Position numbers and translations under genes: made by a program
The notes under the pieces: model-generated
Told to the model about the DNA's origin: nothing
Seen by the model: the letters and a program-made list of their open reading frames with translations, nothing else
Databases searched by the model: none
Origin: Vicia villosa
Taxonomy: Eukaryota > Streptophyta > Magnoliopsida > Fabales > Fabaceae
DNA: 64,000 nucleotides
NCBI RefSeq assembly: GCF_029867415.1
Contig: NW_026706173.1
Location: 124,001-188,000, forward strand
Reading direction: 5' to 3'
Shown here: positions 34,260 to 46,332 of the stretch, in pieces
How the letters are laid out: the number at the start of each line of letters is the position of its first letter
Numbering within the stretch: the stretch's first letter is position 1

Positions 34260-35004
34260 AACGTTCGTTATTTAGTTTCCTTGAAAAACGACTCGAAAAA
34301 GACTCTTTTTGTTTTTAGTTGTTTATTAATGAATGATGCATGAATGCATGAATGCACACACAAGAGTTTTAAACAAACATGGCGTTGAAGGGTACAGTGG
34401 TCATGAAGTCAAAACGCAAATCCCGCCCCAATGGTAAACTAAGGTTAAGGATTTTTGTACCTGTAGAACGGGTTCTAGGGGTCTCAGAGTTTTTGCTCAA
34501 CCTTAAAGATACGTTGATTGGTATCTATAAGAGAGTTTTCTCTGAGTGTAGTATCTGCGTGACAATTACTTCCGTAATCACCGCTCTACGTCCTAAAAAA
34601 AAGGCTTTAAGTGGGGTTAATGTGTTTCTAGGTCCTCCTGGTACAAATCAGTCTCGGAATGCAGTGGCGCAGTTAATCACAACCAGCCAGGCAAATCCCA
34701 AGAGTAGACTTGGAAACCAAGATTAGAGGGCCTTCACCGGGAAGACATCCTCCATCCTATCTTATGTTGCACTCAAATCCGGGTATAGGATTTCTCACCA
34801 CAAGGGGGAATCAAGCCCTTTCCCGATACAGAATAAACAAAATAAACAAATATATATGCAACAAACACATGATATGACACAGAGGTTAGGCAGGACCTCT
34901 CTTTTTTGAGGGGGAATTTGGCATCCCTAATTCCTCATTGGGGCTGGACCAGCAACAGGTCAACCATTGGTTTGGATGAAAAACCAAGGTTTTGAACACT
35001 TATT
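34260..35004 (-). other. 5' leader of element A
   Basis: Non-coding sequence between the primer site and ORF1. It contains the leader hairpin at 34775-34793 and, at 34731-34750, a CTTCACCGGGAAGACAT phrase also present inside the LTR near 20227. The plus-strand ORF at 34379-34726 is antisense and not a gene. Confidence 0.6.
34775..34793 (-). other. Conserved leader hairpin, element A
   Basis: On the sense strand AAATCC and GGATTT form a 6-bp stem around the loop TATACCC, followed by GAGTGCA. Element B has the same loop with an outer pair changed from A-T to G-C (42940-42958). Confidence 0.6.
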
Positions 35005-35022
35005 TCCCCAGCAGAGTCGCCA
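35005..35022 (-). other. Primer binding site of element A
   Basis: The sense strand reads TGGCGACTCTGCTGGGGA, six bases after the 5' LTR. It is identical to the site in element B. Ogre elements are reported to prime from tRNA-Arg. Confidence 0.8.
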
Positions 35023-35028
35023 TTTTTC

Positions 35029-38000
35029 TGTGGTGTCGTTTTCTTTACCTCCCCGTTTCACTTGGGAGGACGGCACGCTAAACCCTTCACGCGAAATTTG
35101 GAAGGAGAATGCGCCCGTGGTGGGATGAATTTTATTTCAGTTCTTCCTACGATATCACACGAACTTTCTTATTTGTCCTACGAGTAGGAAAGGGGAAAAA
35201 AGATCTCAACTAAACCCTAGGAGTTTGCTAAGTGTGGGGATTTCACCTAGACTAGAAATTCTGGAGTCCGGGAGGTCGGTTATACATAGGGAAGTGTTTA
35301 AACACCCTACATATCTGTAGTACTCTACAGGAACCTTCTCTGTGTCATTGTGATTGTGTTTATTGCTAATGATTGGGAAAGTTTCTCCTTTGTATTAGGA
35401 GAAGGAATTGAATTGATTAAAGAAAGACAGACAGATAGACAGACTGACTATTTTTGGTATTTTATTAGCTCGCTGAGATTCCTTGTGAACCTCATGCCTA
35501 CATATCCCTAGTGGAAGTCAGAGCTTAATGTAGTTCGGGGAACTAACTAGGGAAATTAATGTTTTTTTGTGCCTTGCTTGAAGCTCAAGGTTGAAGCTTG
35601 GAATTAAATCTCTGTTTACAGTAAAGAGACATGAAATCATCTCTACAGAGAGGTATTTGTACTATTCTACCACAAACATTTAAAGGAGTGACAGAATAAC
35701 TGGATTCATTTCATTCAAGAGGGGAGTCTACTTGGTTGATCAAGTATGACAGCCATCGTGCCTCTAAAATGAAAGAAAGATGCTCATCCAATTTAGGGAA
35801 AGTGTACAAGTCTGGGGATGTGCCAGAGCATGTCTTTCAGAGTCCTAAATGGGAGACTTTGATTGAAATTGAAATTGAAATGTTTGATTGTTTGAATGTG
35901 GTAGAGTAGTAAAAATATCTCTCTATAGAGATAAGTTATGTCTATCTACTGTATGAAAGATTTGACTTTAGCTGGCTTGTATGAGGCCCAAGCTTGAGGC
36001 TTTTTGATTGATTAATTAATTATTATTGACTCTGGGAGATGACTCCATTGAGGATTAATTACAGGGTATTTTAGTGTTTTGTACAAAGCCCAGAATTGAG
36101 GCTGACTCTACTTAGGGAGACTCTATTTGTATGCCTTGTACAAAGCCCAAGGTTGTGGCTAACTGTTGAGGATAATTGAATGAATGACTCTATTTTATGT
36201 GCCTTGTACAAAGCCCAAGGTTGTGGCTGACTCTAGCTAGGGTAAATATTGTTTTCTGCCTTGTACAAAGCCCAAGGTTGTGGCGGACTCTTAAATAAAC
36301 TGAGTATGGATGACTCTATAGGGAAAAGATCCTATGTGTTAGGAATCTTTGACACATGAAAGTATGGTTTATCTGCCTTGTACAAAGCCCAAAGTTGTGG
36401 CTACTGAGTGATAAAGAACTCACTGGGGAGACTCTATTATCTGCCTTGTACAATGCCCAAGGTTGAGGCTGACTCTTGACAGGGGAGTTTTATTGTTTGG
36501 TGCCTTGTATGAAGCCCAAGGTTGAGGCTAACTGTTTTTGTTGGTTTTGACTCTACTGAGGAGGTTTTATTTATTGAAAGACTGTTTTTCTTTGGAAGCT
36601 AACCCTTTCCAGGGATTTTGACTCAGCTGGAGAAATTATTTGGTGAAAGACTGTCTTTATCATGTTTTTGGAGGCTGACCCTTTCCAGGGGTTTTGACTC
36701 TTTTGGGGAAATTATCTCCTAAGAGAAATGACATTATTTATTAATTGACTTTGGAGGCTAACCCTTTCCAGTGATTTTTATTGAAATGAAAGAATGTGTG
36801 GAAGCTAACCCTTTCCAGGGATTTTGAAATGGAGGTTGATTTTAATTGACTTTGGAGGCTAACCCTTCCCAGGGAATTTGTTGAAATGATGGATTGATTT
36901 TAATTGACTTTGGAGGCTAACCCTTTCCAGGGAATTTGTTGAAATGATAGAATGTGTGGAAGCTAACCCTTTCCAGGGATTTTTATTGGAATGATGGATG
37001 TGTGGAAGCTAACCCTTTCCAGGGATTTTGAAATGGAGGTTGATTTTAATTGACTTTGGAGGCTAACCCTTTCCAGGGGTTTTTATTGAAATGAATGATT
37101 TGGGTAGCACTCCATTAATTATTAAAGGATGAAAGGATTGGCAGAAAGATTATCTAGTGGAGACTTCTTGTTTAAAGCCCAAGATGAAGGCTGACTCAAT
37201 GCTGAGGATGACCCAAAGCATGGATCCTAGACTCTGCTAAGGAAGATTGATGAAGATAAGGGTGACAGAGACTGTCCATGTCTCTCATTCCAAAAGGTGT
37301 ACTCAATGCAAAATTGAGACAAACTTAGCTTGTTTAAAGTCTGGTTTAAATTGGAGAAAACTCACCAGGGTAGGCTAAAAGGTGACTAAAGACCTGTCCC
37401 TATGTTTATAAGAAACCTGATGGGTCCTTGTATAAAAGCTCAAGAGGAAGCTGGAAATGCTTTTAAGAAGCCTGTGGGTCCTTGTACAAAGCCCAAGAGG
37501 AGGCTAATCGAGGGTCCTTGTTATAGCACAAGAGAAAGCTTATGTGGTTTTGAACTTATTTTGGCTCTAAGCAAATGGGTAAGAGGTTTCACCGGGAATA
37601 ATTCCTCTTTGGGTGGATGTGTCCTATTTATTTGGATTCTAAGGTTTTTGCCAAGATGTTTCACCGGGAATAATTCATCTTGGGGGTTTGAACTACAGAT
37701 CTCTAATTAGGAAAGAGCCTTCACCGGGAAGACATTCTCAATCCTAGGTCATATTCCTATAATATATATATAGTTTAACTGTCCTAAGGTTTATACTCAA
37801 ACGTAGTTCTAAACTAATATATATGCACAGTTTATATTTGACAGTAATTTAAATAAAGACTGTAAATTGAAAGCTTGTAAAGCCTAACCTGGATGGAGTG
37901 GAGGCCATTGAAGAAGTATGTACAGAGCCTCAACAGTATTTTTGTTGTTTTGTTGATAACAGTTGAATATATATGATAAACAGTTAATGGTTTTTGAAAA

Positions 38001-41000
38001 CAGAAGAAGTGAAGATGGACAAAGGTCACATAGGTATCTGAAGAGTTTCACCGGGAATAATGCCCTTCAAATACCAGAAGAATGTTTTGAAACAGAAAGA
38101 AGATTTTGAAAATACAGTTTTGAAAACAAGCTAAGAAGAGAAGGTTTTTGGGACTTACACTCTATTAGAGGCCCAGTACTTTACAGTACTGGTGTAAAAG
38201 CAATTTGGAAAAAAAATGATTTGGAATGATGCAAGGTTTTGTTGTTTGAAAACCCTAATCATCCGTTTAATCAGAGATTGAAAACAATTTTGAATATTGA
38301 CAAAAAGTCAACTTAATTAAGGCAAAGATGAAATCTATACCCAATTAAGACCTAAATAATTAGGGTTTTATCATAAAATTCTTCACAAAGTAATTAGGTT
38401 TAAACAAAATGAATATATATATTTTAAAGTATTTAAGAAAACATTTAAAACATACTACTTTAAACCTAATTAAAATACATGAAATAAATAATATTTTTTA
38501 TGATTTTTTGATTATTCACAAAGTAGGTATATTAAATAGCAAGTGTGTGAAAAATGAAGTGAAAATAAATTAATTTGGTAGGTTAAATAATTATGTGAAG
38601 TTTGTGAAGAAAATAAGTGTGAAAAGTGGTAAAAAAAATAGGAATGTCTCCACCAAGGCTTGAACTCACGCCTTTATAGTCACCACACTAAAACAAAGCC
38701 AACTGAGCTACACGCTCAGTGTGACTAAAGAGGGATCCCAGTTGTTTATATGTGAAACACGCGCGTTAAAATGGAAAATAAAAACAAAAGGTCTGAGGGG
38801 GGATCGAACCCCAGACCTTATGGCAAGAGAGAGTGGAAGCGCATGTGACCAAGTGAGCTAAACGATGTATTCGTTTAAAACTCGCTTTCAGTTAAATATA
38901 TTTTAAACTTTCCACTGAGAATTCAAAAATGGCGCACTTCACCATCTTCGTCTTTAACCTCAAGCTCCATCAATTTGAAATTCTGAACTTCCTCAATTCT
39001 CAACCATTTGCAATGATATAAAAACCAAACTTGCTCTAAATTCACTCACGATTCTAAATATGTAACTAACATGTATTGATATTAACTACATCTAACTAAT
39101 TTACCAGAAATTGTGAAGAACCCTAAAATTTCAAAATCAAATTAAATGACTATACTGAAAGATAAATGAATGATGATAGAGGGTTTTCAATCCTCTGATG
39201 ATGCTGAACAAGATAGAATCGAGCTTTACCACTAAGAGTACTTAAATTAAAGAGGTGGAGTTCAGAAACTTACCTCTGAAAATGGAGGTCGTGAGGATGA
39301 TGGAGAGCACCTGGGCTTGAATGAATGATCTCAATAGCTTCCCTGAGACTCAATGATGCTAACTGAATGCTTATTACAGCCTGAATCCTTCTGAATTGTT
39401 CTATGGACCTCCCTCGATTTCAGCTTCAAGTGAACATGGAGGGTGTTGATTCTTGAGTTACAGATGAGCTGCAGCCATCTGGTTAGCTTCACTATGACCT
39501 GAGGAGTGTGCCTGGATGATTGGCTTGGTTCAGAACCTCCTGAATTACTCCATGGACCTCCAACTGCAAATGCTCCAAAGTGAGAGCAACAATGGTGTTC
39601 CTCCACTTACAGAAGTGATCCAGGTGCTTGGATCACCTCAAATGACCTCCCTTGAGATGTTAGAATGTTCACTTCCCAAAGATGAGCTCTGGTTTGAAGA
39701 AATCGATTCTTCTTGCCAAAGAACTTTGAAAAACAATGAACATGAGAAGAGAAAGAGAAAGCAAGGAATATGGTTGCTTTGGTGTGTTTTTTGAATGAGA
39801 ATGAGGCCTCTATTTATAGGCAAATATCTCAGTACTGATTGGGAGAGTGAGCTTGCGTAGTGAAGCAAGTTTGGTTTCTTAGCCATGAAGAAATTTCAAA
39901 GAATATCCAAGTGTGATCATTGCATTTTCGAGCCACCTCCCCTATCCATTGATTCTATCTGATCTTAGGGGACAATTCAGATGCAAAGTGAGCTCTAATT
40001 GGTTGGTGAGAAGATTCCTTGGGTGATTCATCAATTTGCCATAAATTCTCAAAAGTAAACATTACATAATCACATGTTCTTGTTTTAGGAATCTTCTTCA
40101 ATTATCATGGCATGGTGAAAATGAATGCATGGTATTGTTTCAGACATGTTATGGGTCGTGTAGCATCCATTAGTGAAGCAAAATGCACAAAATTGCAAAG
40201 TTCCAATTTGCACATGACCTATAATTTTACTTCATGAGGCCAACTTTGGACAAGCATAACTCCTAGCTCAAATTGAATTTGGAGAAGGTTGAACACAATT
40301 TGGAAAGCCCTAAACATCTACTTCAAATCATTAGTTTATGTTGTCTTCAGAATCATTTGGGAAATTTGTGAAAAATGAGCCCAAAGTTGGATGAAAACTA
40401 GGTTAAAACACTTAGAAAAATTTCTAAGTGTTTATGACCTAAACTTCAAAATTTCCAAAACTTCATAAATGGTTGATCTTTTGAAAAAAGTTCCTTTGTA
40501 AGATGTTGTTTTATTTTGCAAGATCTACAACTTTCATGTTGGAAGTTTTTTGAGTTGTGTAGGTGAAATTTTGAGTTCTCACTATGCCTTCAAAAACCCT
40601 AATTCCCGACTTTTTGCTCCTTGATGAATTTCTTTGAATTTCTTTGGTCAAATGACTTTAATATCCATATATTGATGATATTGATCTTTGAAAGTCATTT
40701 TTTGACCAAAAACCTTAAAAGTCAATGATGATCCTTCACAGTTGACTTTTCCCTGACAAAGTGAATTTTTGGGCTTTTGTGTAGAAACAAGATCTTCTCC
40801 TCAAATGAATGATGTAAATGGATTATATTGAGGTAGTAGAGATTTTTGAATCATGTCTTGAGTTTTGGATTCATGCCCTGATTAAAAGTCAACTATCTTG
40901 GTGAATTAGGTCAAAAACCCTAATTGTCGACCAGAGGACAATGATGACTGTAGACTTTGAACTGAGATGTAATGTCCAGTGGATCTTGTCATATGAGTTA

Positions 41001-41347
41001 TTTGAAGATGATTGATGTCTTTGAATGGTTCCCTGGGGCTTTTTAGGGTTTCCCAAAAGTGATCCCTGATTTTAGTCCTTGATAGGCTCCAAACCCTAGT
41101 CTGTTGATCTGAGTAATCCTGTGCTTAGATGACTGGGTGTCTTAATCAATCATAGGTGTAATAATGAGGCTTTTGAGTCTTATGATTGTATTAGAGACTA
41201 ATCCCTCTATTGATTGATCCTTTGCCTGAGTTTTCTTGTCTTTGAATACCCTCGATTGAATGTCAGGCTGCTTTGGGTACTTGCTTTGACTTGATGAAAA
41301 TCCTGAAGATATGTCATCTCAGGGGGGTCAAAAATTAGGGTATGACA
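35029..41347 (-). repeat. 5' LTR of element A
   Basis: 6319 bp, offset from the 3' LTR by exactly 17,492 at both ends. It holds the same internal features: TATA box 39811-39818, tRNA-like modules 38657-38710 and 38785-38860, arrays 36052-37082 and hairpin 35282-35314. It drives the genomic transcript leftward. Confidence 0.93.
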
Positions 41348-41352
41348 TAGAG
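41348..41352. other. Target-site duplication of element A, right copy
   Basis: TAGAG, identical to 17532-17536. Confidence 0.9.
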
Positions 41353-41657
41353 ATCAGAACTGCCCTAGCAGATTGGTTGCGTTTGCTACGACCTTTATAG
41401 TTGTGCGCAACATCATTCATATGAGGCTCCTCAGGTGAGTTGAAATCAATGATCTCGTTATCAATTAAGTTTTCAATCATATGCTTTAATGGCCCGCCAT
41501 CCTTAGTATCATGATTTGAATGATAAGCACATCTTGCCTTATACCTGTTTCCGGGAGCGGGATTTGATGGAGCTGAATATGAAGGAAGTAGAGTTATCAG
41601 ATTTTGATCGAGCAGGTGTTGCAAAGCTTGAGACAATGGCATGTGTAGTGGAGTCAA
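41353..41657 (-). pseudogene. Gag fragment of element B, right side of the break
   Basis: Minus-strand frame with MPLSQALQHLLDQNLITL, ARCAYHSNHDTKDGG (the Ogre-type CxYHS zinc-motif remnant; the second half is eroded) and LKHMIENLIDNEIIDF. It ends at the edge of element A in ARAVLIS and continues in frame at 17531. Further right (to about 41850) other frames give pieces such as DLxEEHPIPNFDSEF, so the upstream gag is frameshifted and partly lost. Confidence 0.7.
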
Positions 41658-41849
41658 TGCCCTTTTGGGTTTACATTTCCAAGTACGTTGGATACCCTGT
41701 TACCTACGCTGATCTATCTGCTTCTTGGTTAACAAGGTTTTTAGCTTGTCTTGCCCCTTGGACAAATTCAGAATCAAAGTTTGGAATTGGATGTTCTTCC
41801 TAAAGGTCTCTGACTGATTGCTCGTGATTCCTTTGTGCTGAAATAAACA

Positions 41850-42939
41850 GCGAGAGAAGATGAGACATGTTGTGGGAACCTGTTATGCAATGCACATGCA
41901 GTGTTTTCAAGGATCTTTAAAGAATTTAGTTTGCGTCATTAGAAAATGATTGGTCACAGCTTCGTCGTTTGAAGAATCTTGGCTCTCGTCTTTGAACGTC
42001 TTTCTTTAAGAATCGAGCTCACCATATCGAGTGGGTCATCGCCTCTGATTCAGGATACTTGTACTTCTGAATTTGAAAGCATATGGCTAGAGGAAAATAA
42101 ATCCTCTTGCCCCTTGGTAGGTATAGTGTCTCTGATTCAGAAGACAAATGGCCAGAGGAAAGTAAATCCTCTTGCCCCTTGATGGGTACTGTGTCTCTGA
42201 ACTGGAAGGCATACGGCCAGAGGAAAGTAAATCCTCTTGCCCCTAGATAGGAATTCAGTCCTTGATAAGAGCACCTAAAGTTGTGCACCCTAAATCCCTA
42301 AGATCCTTGAAAGGGTTAGTCAATATGCTATGTTATAATGTTATGATGTCATGATGTCATGAAGATGTAATGCATTAGGCAAAGCGTAAGGTAATAAGGA
42401 CGAGTGAGTCCCACAGGAAAAACCTGCAAGGAAACCGAAGGGTTAGTAACACACATAAGCAAGTCACACAAATGTCCTTAGGCTTAAAGGCTTGCATGAA
42501 GTCTGACCAGGTAACTACCCTTCCCCAATAGGTACTTCTAAGGATAAGGATGAAATCAGCAACATGTTCTACAAAGTTACCCAGAATTGTCAGTCCTTCT
42601 AAAGCACCCTCGAACATGATACATACATACCATACCATGCAATGATACTTTGAGAAAGAACCTATCTGGGTTGTAGTATCGGGTAGCGAATATGCCCTCA
42701 ACATACATCAAGAGTAGTCCCCCCACTACGTTCCTAAAGGCCAAGATGGGTTAAAGGTAACTAAAGGTCCTTAAGCTCCGACTCACCCACAGATATCCAC
42801 ACAAACCTCCCTCATACAAGAGAAGCATGCAAACACCCATACAGGCCTAACTTAAGCGTGAACTCTCATATTGACCAATCCTCCACATACATGAAGGAGG
42901 TCGCCATGACTATGCCACTTCCTATCTCAAGGTGCACTC
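41850..42939 (-). other. Non-coding 5' region of element B with a three-unit repeat
   Basis: No gene. Between 42029 and 42250 a unit of about 65 bp with the plus-strand core AAATCCTCTTGCCCC occurs three times. The rest is leader sequence between gag and the primer site. Confidence 0.6.
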
Positions 42940-42958
42940 GAATCCGGGTATAGGATTC
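42940..42958 (-). other. Conserved leader hairpin, element B
   Basis: The sense strand has GAATCC and GGATTC around the loop TATACCC, followed by GAGTGCA. It lies about 100 nt downstream of the primer site. See 34775-34793. Confidence 0.6.
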
Positions 42959-43055
42959 ATCTTCCATTCAATTCCAAAAACAACCCTGAAAAAATAAATC
43001 AAGCAAAACAAACATTAAGTGATCCTAAACTTTAAGGTAACCCCTCTTTTAAAAA

Positions 43056-43073
43056 TCCCCAGCAGAGTCGCCA
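43056..43073 (-). other. Primer binding site of element B
   Basis: TGGCGACTCTGCTGGGGA on the sense strand, four bases after the LTR end, identical to that of element A. Confidence 0.8.
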
Positions 43074-43231
43074 GTTCTGTAACACGGTGGGAGAACTGAC
43101 TTTAATATTTCGCAAACAAAATGTTGCAGTGAGCAAGAGTCGCCACCGACTTTTATTTTATCCAATTAGGAAAGGCATAAAAGAACAGGAAAGACCTCCT
43201 TTGAAAAAGAGATTGAGTTCGGGGGTAGGTT

Positions 43232-43263
43232 ATGCAAAGGGAAGGTGTAAGCACCCTTTGCAT
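43232..43263 (-). other. Conserved U5 hairpin, element B
   Basis: The sense strand has a perfect 8-bp outer stem ATGCAAAG / CTTTGCAT enclosing GGTG-CTTA-CACC and a TTCC bulge, followed by AACCTACCCCC. It ends 154 nt from the LTR end. Confidence 0.7.
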
Positions 43264-43571
43264 CCATGGTTATCCATGGGCTCTTAATTGCTTAGCACGT
43301 TTTGTTTGTTTGAAATGTTTGAAAAGTGTCGTGTGTGTTTAGAAAAACAGTTTTGTTTTGAAAATGTATGAAAAGACAATGTTAGAAAACAGGTGTGAGA
43401 AAAGCATTTATTGATTTGTTGTGAGCAAGCCCTTAAGAGTTCCTACCCTAAGTTCGTGAGGTCTTTCCTATTCTAAAGACTTTCCTTGAGCGATAGTACT
43501 ATCCATACCATATGAGGATAGGTAGTCCTATACATTGGATGTGCAGGTCATCGAAGGGTCATCGAATCGTC

Positions 43572-43576
43572 ATAGG
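43572..43576. other. Target-site duplication of the SIRE element, left copy
   Basis: ATAGG, identical to 52087-52091. Confidence 0.9.
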
Positions 43577-44766
43577 TGAAGGATAGAAAAACACTTAGAA
43601 AGGGGGGGATTGAATAAGTGTGACTTTAAATCTTGGACGATAAAAATAAATTGCACAATTATTTTTATCCTGGTTCGCTGTTAACGAAGCTACTCCAGTC
43701 CACCCCCGCAGAGATGATTTACCTCAACCTGAGGATTTAATCCACTAATCGCACGGATTACAATGGTTTTCCACTTAGTCCACGACTAAGTCTTCTAGAG
43801 TATTCTGATCACAACTTGATCACTCCAGGAACAACTGCTTAGACAACTTCTAAGACTTTTCTAGAGTCTACTGATCAACCTGATCACTCTAGTTACAAAC
43901 TGCTCAGCCAACTGCTAAGACTTCCTAGAGTATACTGATCACACGATCACTCTAGTTCCTTACAACTTAATGTAATCTATTCAAGAGTTTACAAATGCTT
44001 CTTAAAAGCTATAATCACAAACTGTGATATTTCTCTTATCGTTTAAGCTTAATCTCACTAAGATATTACAACAGCAATGTAATGAGTTGATGAAGATTCT
44101 GAGCTTTGATTGAATAGCGTTTCAGCAAGTTTATTTTCGTTCAGAGTTGTTAAGAATTGGTTAACCTTGCTTCTCATCAGAACTTCATATTTATAGGCGT
44201 TGAGAAGATGACCGTTGAGTGCATTTAATGCTTTGCGTGTTCCGTACAGCATTGCATTTAATGTTATACGCTTTTGTCAACTACCTCGAGCCTTGTTCAC
44301 GCTGTATCTACTGACGTTGCCTTTAGTAGCTTTAACGTTCCTTTTGTCAGTCAGCGTAGTCTGCCACATGTACTTCCTTCTGATCTGATGTTTGTGAATA
44401 CGACGTTTGAATATCATCAGAGTCAAAACAGCTTGGTGCATAGCATCTTCTGATCTTCTGATCTTGAAGTGCTTCTGTTGCGTGATACCATCTTCTGATC
44501 TTCAGTGCTTCTGATCTCATGTTCTTCTGATGCCATGTTCTGATTCTGCTTCGACCATCTTCTGATGTCTTGCCAGACCATGTTCTGATGTTGCATGCTG
44601 AACCATTTGAGACACAACTTCTGAGCGCTGAATTATGCGTACTCTTTATATATTTCCTGAAAGGGAAATTGCATTGGATTAGAGTACCATATTATCTTAA
44701 GCAAAATTCATATTATTGTTATCATCAAAACTAAGATAATTGATAAGAACAAATCTTGTTCTAACA
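43577..44766 (-). repeat. 3' LTR of the SIRE element
   Basis: 1190 bp, TG...CA. TATA box (TATAAATA) at 44188-44195 on the sense strand. Short ORFs inside are duplicated in the partner LTR and are not genes. Confidence 0.93.
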
Positions 44767-44780
44767 ATCTCCCCCTTTTT
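44767..44780 (-). other. Polypurine tract of the SIRE element
   Basis: The sense strand reads AAAAAGGGGGAGAT next to the LTR start. Three extra AGGGGGAGA cores lie at 44881-44931 and another AAAAAGGGGGAGA at 45839-45851. Confidence 0.8.
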
Positions 44781-46023
44781 GATGATGACAAAAACATATA
44801 TAAATGATATGAATTTGCGATCAGAAAGAGTAGACGGCAAAAGACAAATTACACAGCTATAGCATAAGCATATGAATATGTCTCCCCCTGAGATTAACAA
44901 TCTCCCCCTGAGATAAATAATCTCCCCCTGAAATAAATACTCGAAGAACTTTGATAAAAGACTTCCCTGATTATTTCGGTAGAGACGATCATATAAGCTT
45001 CTGCCTTCAGAGAATTCATAGCTTCTGACTTCTGCTTCCATTGGACAGCTCCAGAACTTGAATTTCTTTAGATCCTTAGAACACTCACAGCTTCTGATTC
45101 CTGCTTCCATCGTGGACAGCTTCAGAACTTGAATTTCTTTGATCTTCAGAACATTCACAGCTTCTGACTTCTGCTTCCATTGAGGACAGCTTCAGAACTT
45201 GAGTTTTCTGGATCTTTTAGAACATTCACATCTTCTGATTTCTGCTTCCCTCGGATAGCTTCAGAACTTTGAATGTCTACCAACATCACTTCATGCTAGA
45301 TTTGTATCAGAACATTGTTGAATGTACCAGAGCATCATCAGAGCATCTCTACATCCTGAAATGTTACAGAACAAAAACTAAACGACAAAAGTCAGCATGA
45401 ACGAGTTAGAACATAAAATGTATGTTTGAACACATTATATGTATCAGAGCCATATAGGCTGAAATAATGTATCAGAGCAAATAATGTATCAGAGCCATAA
45501 CATTATATGTATCAGAGCAAATAGAATTTTGTCAGAACAGGATAGACAATGACATTCAAATTCTATTATCAGTGCTTCTGATTCATTCTTCTTTCTTGCT
45601 TCTGATCTCTGAAGCTTGACAGCACTCAGCTTGCTTCAGTTTCCAAGAGCTTATTCCTTTTACAGAATAACGCTTCTTATGGTTTTGCTTCTAGTGTTTG
45701 CTTCTGAAGATTCACTTCACTTCTCTGTACCTGCAAAACACTTAAACCATATAGAACTTGCAGTTCTTGTTAGTGAATGTGTGGGAGCCTCTTTACCCAG
45801 CAACTGATAGATTTAATCAAATCATTTATCATTTATCTTCTCCCCCTTTTTGTCATATCATCAAAAAGCAAAAAAGATTCAGAGACAAACAAAACGAAAC
45901 ACACGAAGGAAGAAGATGATTTCATTGAAGTTCAACCAGCAGGTACAGAAGTACATGAAGATAAGAAAGATCAGATGCACAAAGACAGATGCAACGAGAA
46001 GAAAGAAACAACACAGACTCAAT
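44781..46023 (-). repeat. 3' non-coding region of the SIRE element with repeats
   Basis: Contains four imperfect copies (about 80 bp) of a plus-strand unit with ACAGCTTC(A)GAACTTGA between 44997 and 45260, and clusters of 'TCAGAGC' phrases at 45300-45550. No gene was recognised. Confidence 0.6.
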
Positions 46024-46332
46024 CTAAGATGGCCCTAGTCTTGACAAGATCTTGGTCAGCATCTCTTGAACCATATTGTTGTGTCCTTCTTGCCTCACCA
46101 TGAAAGCGCTATACTGATCATTGAGTGAGCTTTGCTCATCCTGTCTCTTCTGAATTTCTTCTAGAGTCCTTGCAAGACGAGAAGATTCACCAGAAGAAGC
46201 TTCACCGCTTTCAACCACAGGAATGGCATGTTGATCTGCAGCTTCCATAGATAGATCATTTGCAGGAATTTCCTCAACAGGGACAGTTTTAGCAACATGA
46301 TCTTCAGCATCTGCTTCTTGCATAGAAGCATC
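46024..46332 (-). pseudogene. C-terminal remnant of the SIRE env-like protein
   Basis: About 100 codons from MQEADAEDHVAK to KILSRLGPS, in the same frame as pol and separated from its TGA by three codons (GAT GCT TCT). It is acidic, then a coiled coil (LEEIQKRQDEQSSLNDQYSAF). Its position after pol matches the env-like ORF of SIRE elements, whose N-terminal part and any membrane segments are missing here. Identity rests on position and composition. Confidence 0.5.

Larger units (their letters stand above)
17537..41347 (-). mobile_element. Ogre retrotransposon (element A), full-length but internally deleted
   Basis: 23,811 bp between perfect TAGAG duplications. In transcription order (leftward): 5' LTR 35029-41347, primer site 35005-35022, leader, ORF1 34259-32772, gag-protease 32483-28278, a splice-acceptor region, an RT-integrase fusion remnant 27952-26395, a repeat-rich 3' untranslated region, polypurine tract 23856-23880, 3' LTR 17537-23855. 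This is the classic Ogre order (ORF1, gag-pro, intron, pol). By eye the LTRs differ at about fifteen substitutions and no length change over 6319 bp, so the insertion is very recent. Missing: the RT catalytic YxDD region, RNase H and the integrase N-terminus. It sits inside the gag of element B. Confidence 0.93.

Noticed and set aside
43078..43110. Host promoter or gene in the right part of the window
   Set aside because: All coding similarity found there is retroelement; open stretches are LTR sequence of element B.
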